Source: Gonapodya sp. JEL0774 (Eukaryota > Monoblepharomycota > Monoblepharidomycetes > Monoblepharidales > Gonapodyaceae). Taken from it: 64,000 bases of DNA. The translations under genes were made by a program, and so were the position numbers. Location of the stretch: NCBI GenBank assembly GCA_027604505.1, contig JADIIX010000002.1, forward strand, positions 248,001-312,000, written 5' to 3'. Below the pieces are notes generated by a model. That model had not been told where the DNA came from, made no database searches, and was given only the letters and a program-made list of their open reading frames with translations. Shown here piece after piece: positions 15,801-25,673 of this stretch (position 1 is its first letter; every line of letters starts with the position of its first letter).

Positions 15801-18247
15801 GTATGCCCAACTGGTATCGCGAGCTATGGGACTCTGAATCAGGCAGCATACGAATCACGACCAGCAAAAGAGTTTCACCATACTTGTTACGGCTGGCGTG
15901 GAATGGTTATCCCTTATACTACTCTAAAACGGTGGGAAGTTGGTGCTATCGGGTTCCACAAAATGATCGCGTTGTGTCGAAAACTCCAAAACTGGACATG
16001 GATGCCAATAAAGACCCTGAAGTCCACGCAGATACGAACCACGTCTATTATCGGGTCCCACATGAGGATGGGGAGGGAGCTAATTGCGGAAACCCGATGG
16101 GCAAATCATACATGGCCGCATTTGAAGATGGAACGTTGTCGTCGGAGTTTACAGATGCAAAAGAGATTTTGAAAGCAAACTCAGAGTGCACATACTGGAG
16201 TGGGTCGAGGGCGAGAATTTCGGAGCAGTTCAATGTCCACTTTGATCCTCCAGACATTATCCCGAAACCTTCTCGCAGGAAATCCAGAGGTAAAGCCCCG
16301 GTGCAACCTGACCCATCAGTGGCGGCGCGGAAATATTTGGGCTTGCCAGCTGGCTCGTCTGTCATTCTTCCTCAAACCATTACGATGGGCACGGTCACAC
16401 GACGTTCTGTGGAGAAGACTTGGATGACTGCGTCCAATGCCAAAAAGAATCGCATCGGGTCCGAGCTGAAATCCAAAATTGTCGCGCCAGACGGCTGGAC
16501 GCTCATTGGTGCCGACGTGGATAGTGAAGAGCTTTGGATATGCGCGCTCATGGGAGATGCCCAGCTCGGGGCTCATGGAGCCAGTGCTCTCGGCTGGATG
16601 ACGCTTCAAGGCACGAAAGCGGATGGCACAGACCTCCATTCGCGTACCGCTAGCATTTTGGGGATTTCTCGAGATCAAGCTAAGATTTTCAACTACGGTC
16701 GCCTCTACGGAGCTGGGATTCGGTTCGCAACACAGCTCCTTCTGAAATTCAACCCTCAGATCGATGAAGATGCTGCTAAGGCCAAAGCTGCCCAGCTGTT
16801 CTCCGCAACCAAAGGTACATCATCTCAGGCGACGTTACGACGGGCAAGTGGGCGGTCCACTCAGATGAACTGGTTCGGGACGCCTTTTTTGCATGGCGGA
16901 ACTGAAAGTTATACTTTCAACATATTGGAGCGCACGGCGGCCAGTGAAGTGCCTCAGACTCCAGTTCTAGGAGCTGTCATTCCGAACGGCCTCTTGCCCA
17001 AAAATGTGGAGCGAGATGTGGGTTGTTGCCCTCCAACTCGCGTTGGTGAGCGTGGTCTGTCTAACGAAGCGGATTCGTCCACAGTTTCAAACCACCCGGG
17101 TAAACTGGGCTGTTCAGTCCTCCGGTGTCGATTACCTGCATCTCCTGCTCGTGTCGTTCTGGCACCTGAAGGAGCGCCTCAATCTTAAAGCTAGAGTTGT
17201 GCTGACCATGTGGGTATCTTGGGCAGGGTAGGGGCAGCAACCATTCTCGGTAAAACGTGCTAATATTATTTTATTCCCCCCACCATCTCATCAGTCACGA
17301 CGAGGTTCGATTCTTGGTGTCCCACGAACCTGAAGCAGGTGGAGAGGACCACATTCACCGGGCAGTGTTGGCGTTGCAGATTGCTAATTTATGGACGCGG
17401 GCGGCATTCTCGTGGAGCGCTGGGATCGACGATTTGCCGCAGGTGAATGGAATAGCAAGAAACGACCAGTGATTTGCATTTGCCTTTTTGCCATAATGTT
17501 GAACAATGTACTCTCGTTAGTCTGTTGCATTCTTCTCTGCAGTTGATGTCGATCATTGCCTGCGCAAAGGTGAGACTTGCTTCCATCGCTGTTTCTTTTC
17601 CATAAGTCTCATCACCTCACGTGACTTTTGATTCTGGAATCGGCCTTCATTTTGCAGAAGTTGACATGGACTGTGTGACCCCTTCCTCACCAATAAAGGT
17701 TCCCAAAGGACGACGGCTGGACATTCAGCAGACCATTCTAAGCACCGGCGGTCAGTTGACAGACGATGCAACCTTCTACTCCGAGGATTCCAGCACCATT
17801 GACTCTACCGTGCGAGGCAAGCTCGCACACATTGATGGAAGTTCCGCTGAACTGGTTGACCTGACGCTGCGCCGGAGGCAACGAGAGTTCCTTGAGTGGC
17901 GAAAAGGTAAAAGTCATTTCAGCATTGGCGCACCGGGGGAATGGTATGATGAGAGCGGCAACGTGCTCCACATGCCCGATGATGTCAAGACGAGGTCTGC
18001 GAGCTCATTGTCTGCCAAGGAGGCCTTTATGGCAGCGAAGTTTTGCCCAGTCCCATTACCAGGATACGGAGAAGGAGAATCGGTGGATGTGAGAGAATTG
18101 CAGCTACAACATTTGGCGTGGCTTAAGGCGCAAGATGCAAGAGATCACGGAGACTTGTCGGAGGTGTTTATGCAGTGTGCGGAATTGGCGAGGGGAAGAG
18201 TGGCTTTGATGTCACCAAAGGGGAGAGGGAGGAAAGGAAAGTTGTAG
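12832..18247 (+). CDS. MIP1/POLG: Mitochondrial DNA polymerase gamma catalytic subunit
   Basis: Family A polymerase that replicates mitochondrial DNA. My model has introns 13274-13343, 13428-13485, 14077-14144, 17018-17084, 17210-17294, 17443-17520 and 17570-17657. It gives 4902 nt, a multiple of three (about 1633 aa). The exonuclease has FDIEG (Exo I, ~14670), IGHNVGFDRA (Exo II, ~14883) and YCAKDVYATY (Exo III, ~15463). The polymerase has GADVDSEELWI (motif A, ~16510), RDQAKIFNYGRLYGAG (motif B, ~16670), RVNWAVQSSGVDYLHL and IHDEVRFLV (motif C, across the 17210-17294 intron). LRKEVDMDC spans the last intron. All catalytic residues are present. The protein is longer than human POLG (1239 aa) because of about 370 residues before the conserved NPHGIQML start. 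The Arg-rich, acid-poor N-terminus suits mitochondrial import. The start is uncertain: 12832 or 12658. A diverged copy of the 3' end follows the stop. Confidence 0.93.
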
Positions 18248-18450
18248 AGATGGAATAAGGGCATGCGAGAGAATTGCAGCCGCAGCATTTGGCATGGCTG
18301 AGGGTGCAAGATGCGAGTGATTACAGGGATTTGGCGGAGGTGTTTACGCAGTGTGCAAAATTGGCGAGGGTCAGAGTGGCTTTGATGGCACCAAAGGGTA
18401 GAGGGAGGAAAGGACAGATGAAAGGAAAGGTGTTGAGATGGAATGAGGGC
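18091..18450 (+). repeat. Diverged tandem duplication of the POLG 3' end
   Basis: Copy 1 (about 18091-18264) covers the last coding residues of polymerase gamma, its stop codon at 18245 and some 3' sequence. Copy 2 starts at 18267, so the period is 176 bp. By eye identity is about 85%, and copy 2 gained about 12 bp near 18414. Both copies begin with gagagaattgcag. The two translations line up over about 50 residues (xHLAWLxxQDAxDxxDL and ALMxPKGRGRKG), mostly with conservative changes and no stop inside copy 2. Because 176 is not a multiple of three, copy 2 is out of frame with the gene when read straight through. Copy 2 stays open to a stop at 18619-18621. Confidence 0.85.
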
Positions 18451-18862
18451 AGCCACGAAGAGGAGGATGGTCTCCAGATCTTGAAGGGTTGGCTGCGCCT
18501 GCCTCGCGCACATCATTTAGAAGTACAAAGGGTAATGTTGATTCACCTATTTATTATTGAAGAGCAAGTCACGTACTGTACCCAGCGAAAGTTCACAACA
18601 CATCTTACGAGCACCAATTGATCCCGCCTCGCACCCATGTTACAAAAGCAGGAAAGGCGTTGCTTTTCTCCAATTTGTAGCGCAAGTCCTCTATTTTACT
18701 CTTCGTAGCTGCACAACGTTTCTGATTAGCATTTGCCGGTTTTGGATGAGTTCGCACTGCCTCACCAAAGGTGAACAGGTTATAAAATGAAGTCTTATGG
18801 CATGTGTACTAACTTGACTGTACTGATAATTATACAAACAAGGTCGTGTTGTGGATTTCGAA
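18451..18862. other. Intergenic space between POLG duplicate and UPF0598 gene
   Basis: About 410 bp between convergent genes. The first part, to 18621, is an open continuation of the duplicated POLG reading frame and could be an alternative 3' exon or 3' UTR. The remainder looks like two abutting 3' UTRs. I see no RNA gene or repeat here beyond the duplication. Confidence 0.4.
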
Positions 18863-19708
18863 TCATTTTGCGGGCATAACTTCATTCCTCAGCACCCTCA
18901 GAGGATGTGGAGCATCCTCCCAAACGAACACCCCGTCATCCATGTTGAGTGAGTCTGCTAATCTGCTAAGAACGAGTGATGATCGCAAGAGCGAAAGGTG
19001 AGGTGCTTGCGTTTCACCGTCAAGGAGATTTGGCCGCGGTTCCGGTAGTGGCCGGGGCGAGCGGTGGTAGATACGACCTGCACACGAACAAATGGGTATT
19101 GCAAAGTGCGAATCTCATTACTAAGTTTGTGAATGGGTACAGCGCGGAAATGGAACTCACCGGACGGGGAAACATAAATCTCTGAAGGGGAGAACGGATA
19201 TGTCAGATCTCCACCCCAAACGAGGTGTTTGTCTCTGAGATCGTGGAACACTATGGGGGTATCGGCAGCTTTGATGAAGTTCAGCTGAATTGATAGTAGA
19301 AGTCAGATATATGGAGGGGATGGTCTTCATGTCTGGAAGGCAACCTACCTCCCGACCGCACGGCGAAACAAAGGGGAAGTCTTCATGTCTCCCAGTGTCG
19401 TTTGTGCGCATTTGGCGAAAAAAGAAGTCGAGAAACTTCTTTTCCTTGAAGCACGAAGTCAAATTCTTGGGCACCGTCTCTTCCAGAAAGAGCATCCCGT
19501 GGATATCAATGAAATAGAAATATTCGCGGACGTCCGATCGCTTGGCTGAATATCCGCGATGGGGTATAGCATGTAAAAGACGGTCAAAACGTAACCGAAA
19601 ATCAAAAGAGTTTAAAGGCGATAAAGCAAAAGTAAAGCTGCGTTTGGTAGATCGGATCATTGCGGGCATGATGAGCAGCGGAATCGGGCGGGTCAGCGGG
19701 TCGGACAT
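18863..19708 (-). CDS. UPF0598 family protein (C8orf82-like)
   Basis: A conserved family of unknown biochemical function, known mainly from animals. The start is taken at ATG 19708 (MSDPLTRPIP); later in-frame ATGs at 19669 and 19660 are alternatives. After a basic N-terminal region (RSTKRSFTFALSPLNSF and RLLHAIPHRGYSAKR) comes the family core: REYFYFIDIHGMLFLEET, CFKEKKFLDFFFRQMR, then FPFVSPCGRE. The second exon (about 19165-19277) continues LNFIKAADTPIVF then VWGGDLTYPF. A GTGAG donor near 19165 joins to an exon opening GRIYHRSPRPLP, which matches the family's GRLYHPAP segment. That exon runs to the TGA at 18863-18865 (end: LRNEVMPAK). The basic N-terminus suggests mitochondrial import, which is inference. 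Its start codon is only about 41 bp from that of the divergent gene at 19750. Confidence 0.8.
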
Positions 19709-19749
19709 CACGACTTGAGGGCCCCCCTTCACCACATCCGCCGTCGACA

Positions 19750-21004
19750 ATGCCGCAAATTAAGCCCCCAGTAGATAAGCTGCCTCTTGCGGTTCGCATC
19801 AACGGTTGGTTATGTGTCCATTCGAGTCCTGCCGGATTGATGTTCGAACTCTAATCATTATGGGATTCACCATCGTTGTCAGTTCGCGACGGATTCGAGT
19901 CCAAGAAAGAACAGCTGGAGGCAAAAATCACGGAGCTGTTGGGACAGAAGTGGACAATAGAGATCAACCCGAATGCAATTTTCCCGTACTCCGTGGAGGG
20001 TAGTTACGGTAGAGACTCATTAGGAGAGTGTTTGACCGCGTGAGTATCAATGCGCATGAATTTGATTAACGTGGGGAAAGAACGGAGATTGAATGAATGA
20101 AGAGGGGCCTTGTCCGTGTGCGTCAACGAGCTAAAGGACATCTTTGGAACTTCGGGAGCTAAATTCAGATGCTATGATCCCTTTGACACAAGCGAAAGCC
20201 AGTGCAATCCATTCAATCTCCGACCAATGTCTCTTTGTTAATGAAAAAGATACGTCGAAGCCACCGTCGCCACTATTGAGCAATTCGTCAAGGACTACGC
20301 TGATCTGGGGGGCAAGGACGAAATGAACGATTCATGCAGTAAGCACTCCCTCACCATGGACGTGGACTCGACCGGCAAGGTTTCCTATTGCGGCTGCGAC
20401 ATACACGATGGGAGGCTTCGCATACTCTTTGCTGATGGGCAACTAGGCGTTAACATAGCAAATGTGGCGGAGAAGCTGCCTACTCTCTTTGGAGGTGAGG
20501 AGGTGGTGGCTGCCCCAAGCAAGGAAGCGGCCAAGGGACGAGGAGGTGCAGCGGTGAGTATGAATTGGAAACTCATTTTTGATGTGGTACTCGCTTGGTT
20601 TAAAATGGACCACTGCAATAATGGATTCTTGGAATAGTTCATGTGACTTCTTGTTCTTTGCGCTTCCAATTCCAAAATTTATCCTGTTATTGACCAACAA
20701 TTTTCGTCCCCAGGCACCTGTGAAGGGGACAGTGGTGAGTGAAACTGCAATCGATGGAAATGTCAAACAACCGATTACCGCGCTTGTTCACGGACCTCAC
20801 CAGTGCCTTGCCCTTTCGCAGGTACCGGCCAATGGTTCAAGCTCCGGCTCAGTCTCAAACGTTGTTTACTTTTCCGGGTCGCACATTTCCCACTTGCACC
20901 AAAGCATGGCCGAGTGGCAGAGCAGGGAAGGGAAAAAGTTCACGCAAATTTCGATACATAGGGAGAGGGAGTATGTTTGGAGCTGCATCGCGTTGACAGA
21001 ATGA
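19750..21004 (+). CDS. Unrecognised multi-exon protein
   Basis: I do not recognise this protein. A consistent model starts at ATG 19750 (MPQIKPPVDKLPLAVRIN) and splices 19805-19882 into a helical segment (DGFESKKEQLEAKITELLGQ) and NPNAIFPYSVEGSYGRD, up to about 20039. A short exon near 20106-20190 reads ALSVCVNELKDIFGTSG followed by FRCYDPFDT. The next, from about 20252, includes YVEATVATIEQFVKDYADL, a Cys pair (SYCGCDIHDGRLRILFADG) and GVNIANVAEKLPTLFGGEE. Two small exons (APVKGTV and PANGSSSGS) precede the last segment, ending EREYVWSCIALTE. The frame stays open through all joins, and the introns have GT and AG ends, so the gene is likely real. No signal peptide or membrane helix is evident. 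Cys residues in a short C-x-C pattern might bind metal. It shares a very short promoter with the UPF0598 gene. Confidence 0.6.
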
Positions 21005-21095
21005 GAATTAAAAATGTAAAAGGGCATAAGAATGTGATACCGACTGTGGTCGCGTTGGATCGAAAGGGAAAAATCTCAGAGCTTCGCTAACCTCA

Positions 21096-22368
21096 ATGGC
21101 TACCGCTGCCGTTTCCGGATTTGCTGAGCGAGAGCTGACTCGATATGGGTGGAAACACGGTACAGGACTGGGAAAACGGCGAGACGGGGTGACGAGGCAT
21201 GTGACGGTGGGATACAAGGTGTGTATAAAGACCTTCGTTGTAAAGGAACTCAGAATTGAGGCTGATGATTATGGCTCCCGTGCGTATTTCTACTGTTTCC
21301 TGGATGGATTACTCCTTCTACGCCTACCATTGCTGCCAGAACGACACTAAAGGCCTAGGCGCGCAATCCAATGAATTTGGATTCGCTTGGTGGGACCACC
21401 TATTCAACGCCTCCTCAGCTGCTATTACTGTCACTCGCTCTGATGGCGATGGTGGGATTTCTGTCGCTTCGTCGGGTGACGCGCGTAGAGCTGCTGGCAA
21501 GAAGGAACTTTACAGCGGATTCGTGAGGGCTGAGGTGACGGCGAAGACCTATGCGGGCGGAGAAGGCAAGGAGGCGACAGAAGAGGCGAAGAAAATTTTT
21601 GAGGAAGAGGAGAAGAGGTGGGCGACGACAATGACGGATCAGGAGCTCTTTGAGGCGTGTGAAGGGAGGACGGCCCACAAGGGTGCCCGGAAGAACGTGG
21701 AGGGGAAGCTTGCGCGAGTAGATGCAGCGCTTCTGGTCAAAGGGGGGGAAGACAGGACGTTGACGAAAGCGGACAGTGTTGAGAGAGCACAACTTTCGAC
21801 GGCTGAGAGCTCTCTGGCCACGGAGACAGAGCGGCAGCGTAGGAAGAGGGAGCGGAAGGAGCGAAGAGAGCGTAAAGAACTGAGAAGGGCGAAGAAAAGA
21901 GCGAATGCGGAGACCATGGCGGGTCTCATTTCAGAAACCGCCACCACCCAGTCTTGTTCCATCTCCGACGTCCGCGAGACCTCTTCAACCACCGCCATGC
22001 CCTTTGAGAAGCGTGCAAAACGGCAGAATGACCATAATGAGAATGAAAAGGAGGAGAAGCGACAGAAGAAGGATGGGACGACTGCGAATGCAATCGAAGC
22101 CATCCAAACCGAGGACTCTGTTACATCGACAACAAACTATGAGATGAACACTGAGATCTCCGAGTCAGAACGGAGTAAAGAAGAGAAACGTGCGGCGAAG
22201 GATGAAAGGAAGCGACGAAAAGCGGGGAGAAAAGCGAACGTTGTTGAAGCAAATGGGCTCAACCCCAAAGCAATATCTGATGATTTGGACGCGAAAGTAG
22301 TCAAGGAAACTGATAACTCAAAGATGGGAAATAAGAGGAAGAGGAGCAAGGTGGGCGAGGATGGTTAG
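21096..22368 (+). CDS. GPATCH4: G-patch domain protein, GPATCH4-like
   Basis: G-patch proteins recruit and activate DEAH-box RNA helicases; GPATCH4 is a nucleolar protein that activates DHX15. The start ATG 21096 gives an N-terminal G-patch: FAERELTRYGWKHGTGLGKRRDGVT. An intron (about 21218-21350) then joins to NDTKGLGAQSNEFGFAWWDHLFN, matching the GPATCH4 signature (KQDTxGxG...FxxxWWxxLFN). The rest is one exon that is very rich in charge: ERQRRKRERKERRERKELRR near 21830, then K/E-rich blocks (EKEEKRQKKD and KRSKEEKRAAKDERKRRKAG-like runs) that look like nucleolar localisation tracts. The end (NKRKRSKVGEDG) is basic. The extent of the basic tail varies among homologs. It lies 92 bp downstream of the unrecognised gene, on the same strand. 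Confidence 0.85.
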
Positions 22369-22835
22369 TAAGGCGAAACCGCAGCGAGAAGAGTACGAAG
22401 GCGATCGCAAGTGATGCAAAACCACAGCAAAACACCCACAATAAACCTTTAGATACAGTCAACAGTTTTGGTATATATACGCACATATCGGAGCGCGAGA
22501 ACAAGATTAGTTTGTCCTCTTCGCAATTTCGAGATCATTCTCACGCAGGGTGCAGTCAATTGCCACCCCCAAAAAGCGGCCGCCACCTCGAATCAAAAAA
22601 CACCAATCGGTATCGCAAACTCTGCAATCTCCTGCAATTGATTCCTTCAATTTGTCTCAGTTCATGCTTCGCGTGCGTATGAGCATTCGCTCTACTGTGT
22701 CCTGACTAAGTGGCTCATTTTCCCTCGTTCTGCCTTTCCGAGAATCCACAGTTTTTCCCCTTCGACGATCAACCAGCGCGCGATGTTTCTTGCTCGACTC
22801 CCCCTCTCCCCACTCTCTCTGAATCCTTGTCAGAA
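22369..22835. other. Intergenic region between GPATCH4-like and RRM genes
   Basis: About 470 bp between two genes in tandem. It should hold the 3' UTR of the first and the promoter and leader of the second. An in-frame non-ATG extension of the RRM gene begins at 22710 (GTG), so part of the stretch is probably transcribed leader. I see no RNA gene or repeat. Confidence 0.4.
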
Positions 22836-25293
22836 ATGGGTCTTGCAGACTCCCCCACCGACCGTCCTGCGAGATTCCCAATTGGCCCACACCCGACGCA
22901 GAACATTTTCTCGGGATCTCACTCGGCGGATTTCTTATCTAAGCTGACCCAGTATTCGGAGATCCAGGCGCATGGGCCGTCACTCCACTCGCGGTCATCC
23001 TCGACAGGGTGGGTTTTGCGAATCCACTCATGAGTCGCCATCCATGTGACTGTATCATCTGCATTTCAGAAGCGGACTTCTGATCCCGTCCTCAGTCAGC
23101 CCGCCTCATCCGTCAGAGGATTACTCGGTCGTCAAGGTCTCCAACATCCCATGGGAAGTCTCTTGCGAAGATCTCCGCACTTTCTTCTCCTTCGTCACAA
23201 GGGTCCCACATGGACACACATATCCAACTTTTACGGAAGGAAGTAAGTAGACGGGAAAATGTAGAGCCGTTCAGGAAAAGAAGAGGCGGGAATTTAAACG
23301 CACTGTCATCGGAGTGGACATGACTCATACGGGGCGGGAAGATGAGGAGTTCTCTTGGAATTGTTGGCATTTGCTCCCTCTTCTGGTCACTTTCTCGCAA
23401 AATCGAGCGTGTCGTCTAGTTTCTTATGGTTCCGCTCTGTAATCGGTCAACGGTTATGATTATGGTAACCCCAGTTCACATTCCGATGTCCCGAGAGACA
23501 GGAAAGACTCTTCCGTACGCATTCGTCGAGATTCCAACCGTCGGGGTATGCTAGCTTTCTAGGTTGTTCCCGCCGTGTGAAGTCTTACATCATCCTTCCC
23601 TGGCCTTTCTGACCTTGCCGTGCTCAGGACGCTACAGCGGCAATTATTCAACTAAACGAGCAGCCACTTAGAGGGAGAAAAGTTATGGTTAGATTCTCTC
23701 TCATGCGTAGCCGTCACTTGTTGATGCCACACTCCCTGAACCCGATCTTGAACTGCGAACACCGCCCTCTCAGCTCTCCTGGTCCAGCAGAGCCGAGCTT
23801 ACGGCTGCACTCTTTCCTTCGGCGAGCGAGGCGCTCGGAAACTATCTCACTGAAGGGGAAGTGCTTGCACTGTTTGAGATCTGCCAGAACTACAAGGTGA
23901 ACTACAAACAGAAGTTTGGGCGCCGAAGAAAATACTCACTACTTGATACAACTGTACGCAGATACACTTCAGTAAGAAATGCCCAGGTAGACCATTCGAA
24001 AATCTGATTTCCATCATCAGCAAAGTGAGTCTTCTGCTTTAGAGGCCAGCATTCGAGTGACATAGGTTCTCACCGGGCACTACCACTCTAACCTTTCATC
24101 GTGCCAGATCCCGTGGAAGTACGTCCAGTCACACAAGTGAGTTACGCAGTACCTCAGAAATTTGAGTACTTTCTTGCATTCCCCCTCATACCGGTGTTCT
24201 CGGACACTGGCAGTTTCCGGTTGCAGATGTTCCAATTGTACCGAGTATCGGTCGAAGTGGTAAGTTTAAGCTTCGCGCTCATGGTCCGTGTGGCGGCTTT
24301 TACTCAATTAGGTTGGAATTATCTCGAAAGCTGACTGTCCATCTGACCAAGGCATGTGTTTGATCGGTTCGATTTCTCACTGTCCCCGACAGTTCACTAA
24401 CATCAACTAATTTATAATTCAGCAATCCAACTTCCCTGACTCCATTCTGACTCGCATGATTCGTGCCTTTCTGGTGTGCGAAGCTTTCACAGAGGAGCAA
24501 AAAGTGGTGAGTATGATTGGGCAGATTCGGAATGTCGCAACAACAATATCTCACCAGCATTTTCCTCCCCCAGTCTTTACTCCAGGCTACTCAGCAACCC
24601 ACGCCATCAGATCTGGCCTATCTTGTTCGGGGTTTTTCTGTTTCCCGTCCGTTGGTTCCCATCTCCGTAAGCAAAAGCGGTTACTCAACGCCACCTTCAA
24701 TGATCAGTCTGCCATCGTCTGGAGTGAGCAGATGTTCAACCACCGTCTATTGTTTTTGGAAATAATTTCACCGAACACATCTTGATGTACAGTACTCTCT
24801 CTCTGGGCCACCCACAAGCCACCCTTCCCCAATTGCGTCGGTTTATGCGACACCCCTCTCAAGTGTCAAACCGAGTCCCCTTTCCCTCTCCCCTCTTCCA
24901 AGCATTGAAGCCTTCTCATGTCAGCCAAAGAACGTTCATTCCGGCAATTTGCGATCTGCCATCGAAGAAATTCGCGCTGCTCTCGCTGTCCTTGCGCCGC
25001 ATCAAGTTCCCCGGGCAGTGGAAGCCCTCGAAAGAGAAAAAAGCAAATTTGAAAGAGAGATGTTTATTCTTTCGGAGGCGGGCTTTGGAGACGGTACTGA
25101 CGGTGAAGATGGGGTGGGACTAGGGTCTCCAATGAGAATGGGTGGTATGCTCGGGTTCTGCAGTGGCGCTGATGCCCGCGCAATCTTTCGAACGCCAACC
25201 ACGAACTCCTTCCTCAATGGGTTCGGTGAAGGACAGGTGTTTAGTCGACACGCTGCAATTGGAATGGAAAGCGTCAAGAGTTTGTGGAATTGA
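22836..25293 (+). CDS. RRM-domain RNA-binding protein
   Basis: The first ATG in the open frame is 22836 (MGLADSPTDRPARFPIG). After a short S/T/H-rich segment and an intron at about 23008-23070, a single RNA recognition motif follows. It opens VVKVSNIPWEVSCEDLRTFF (RNP2-like VSNIPW), continues through an exon near 23480-23550 (ETGKTLPYAFVEIPT, RNP1-like position YAFVEI), then DATAAIIQLNEQPLRGRKV (about 23626-23685). Several small exons continue with a helical region (ASEALGNYLTEGEVLALFEIC, ILTRMIRAFLVCEAFTEEQK). Near 24950 comes an alpha-helical stretch (RSAIEEIRAALAVLAPHQVP). The tail is G/S-rich and ends AIGMESVKSLWN. I know of fungal single-RRM proteins with this kind of start but cannot name the family. 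Exon joins between 23700 and 24930 are approximate. Targets and role are unknown. Confidence 0.7.
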
Positions 25294-25673
25294 ACTACCG
25301 TTCTAAAGACTAAGGAGATGAAACAGAACAAGTTTGAAGAGCTCAGACAGACGAGGAACGCAAAGATTGAGTAAGGGATGTCACTATCACGAGAAGGAGA
25401 GAGAGATGATCACACACGAGATGCAAATCGAATTGAAAGACAGGGGCTTCACAATGGATTTGTCTTATTCTGTATTGGACTCTTTTAAGGTACCTTAAAT
25501 ACATTTGAAGTATATTGGAGAATGTTGAAACAATCATTCGGTTCGACTGCACACACACAATCGATGATTATCCTTCTTCGTAGTAATGCGGAAGAGAAAC
25601 GAACAAAGTTTGGCTGGTTAGCATATGTGCATCCCTTGGAGCAAGAGTGAACATGATCCTTGCGCCAACATGA
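25294..25673. other. Intergenic region upstream of BRCA2
   Basis: About 380 bp between the RRM gene stop and the first ATG of the BRCA2 frame. It is fairly AT-rich and presumably holds the BRCA2 promoter. I see no structured RNA or repeat in it. Confidence 0.4.
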
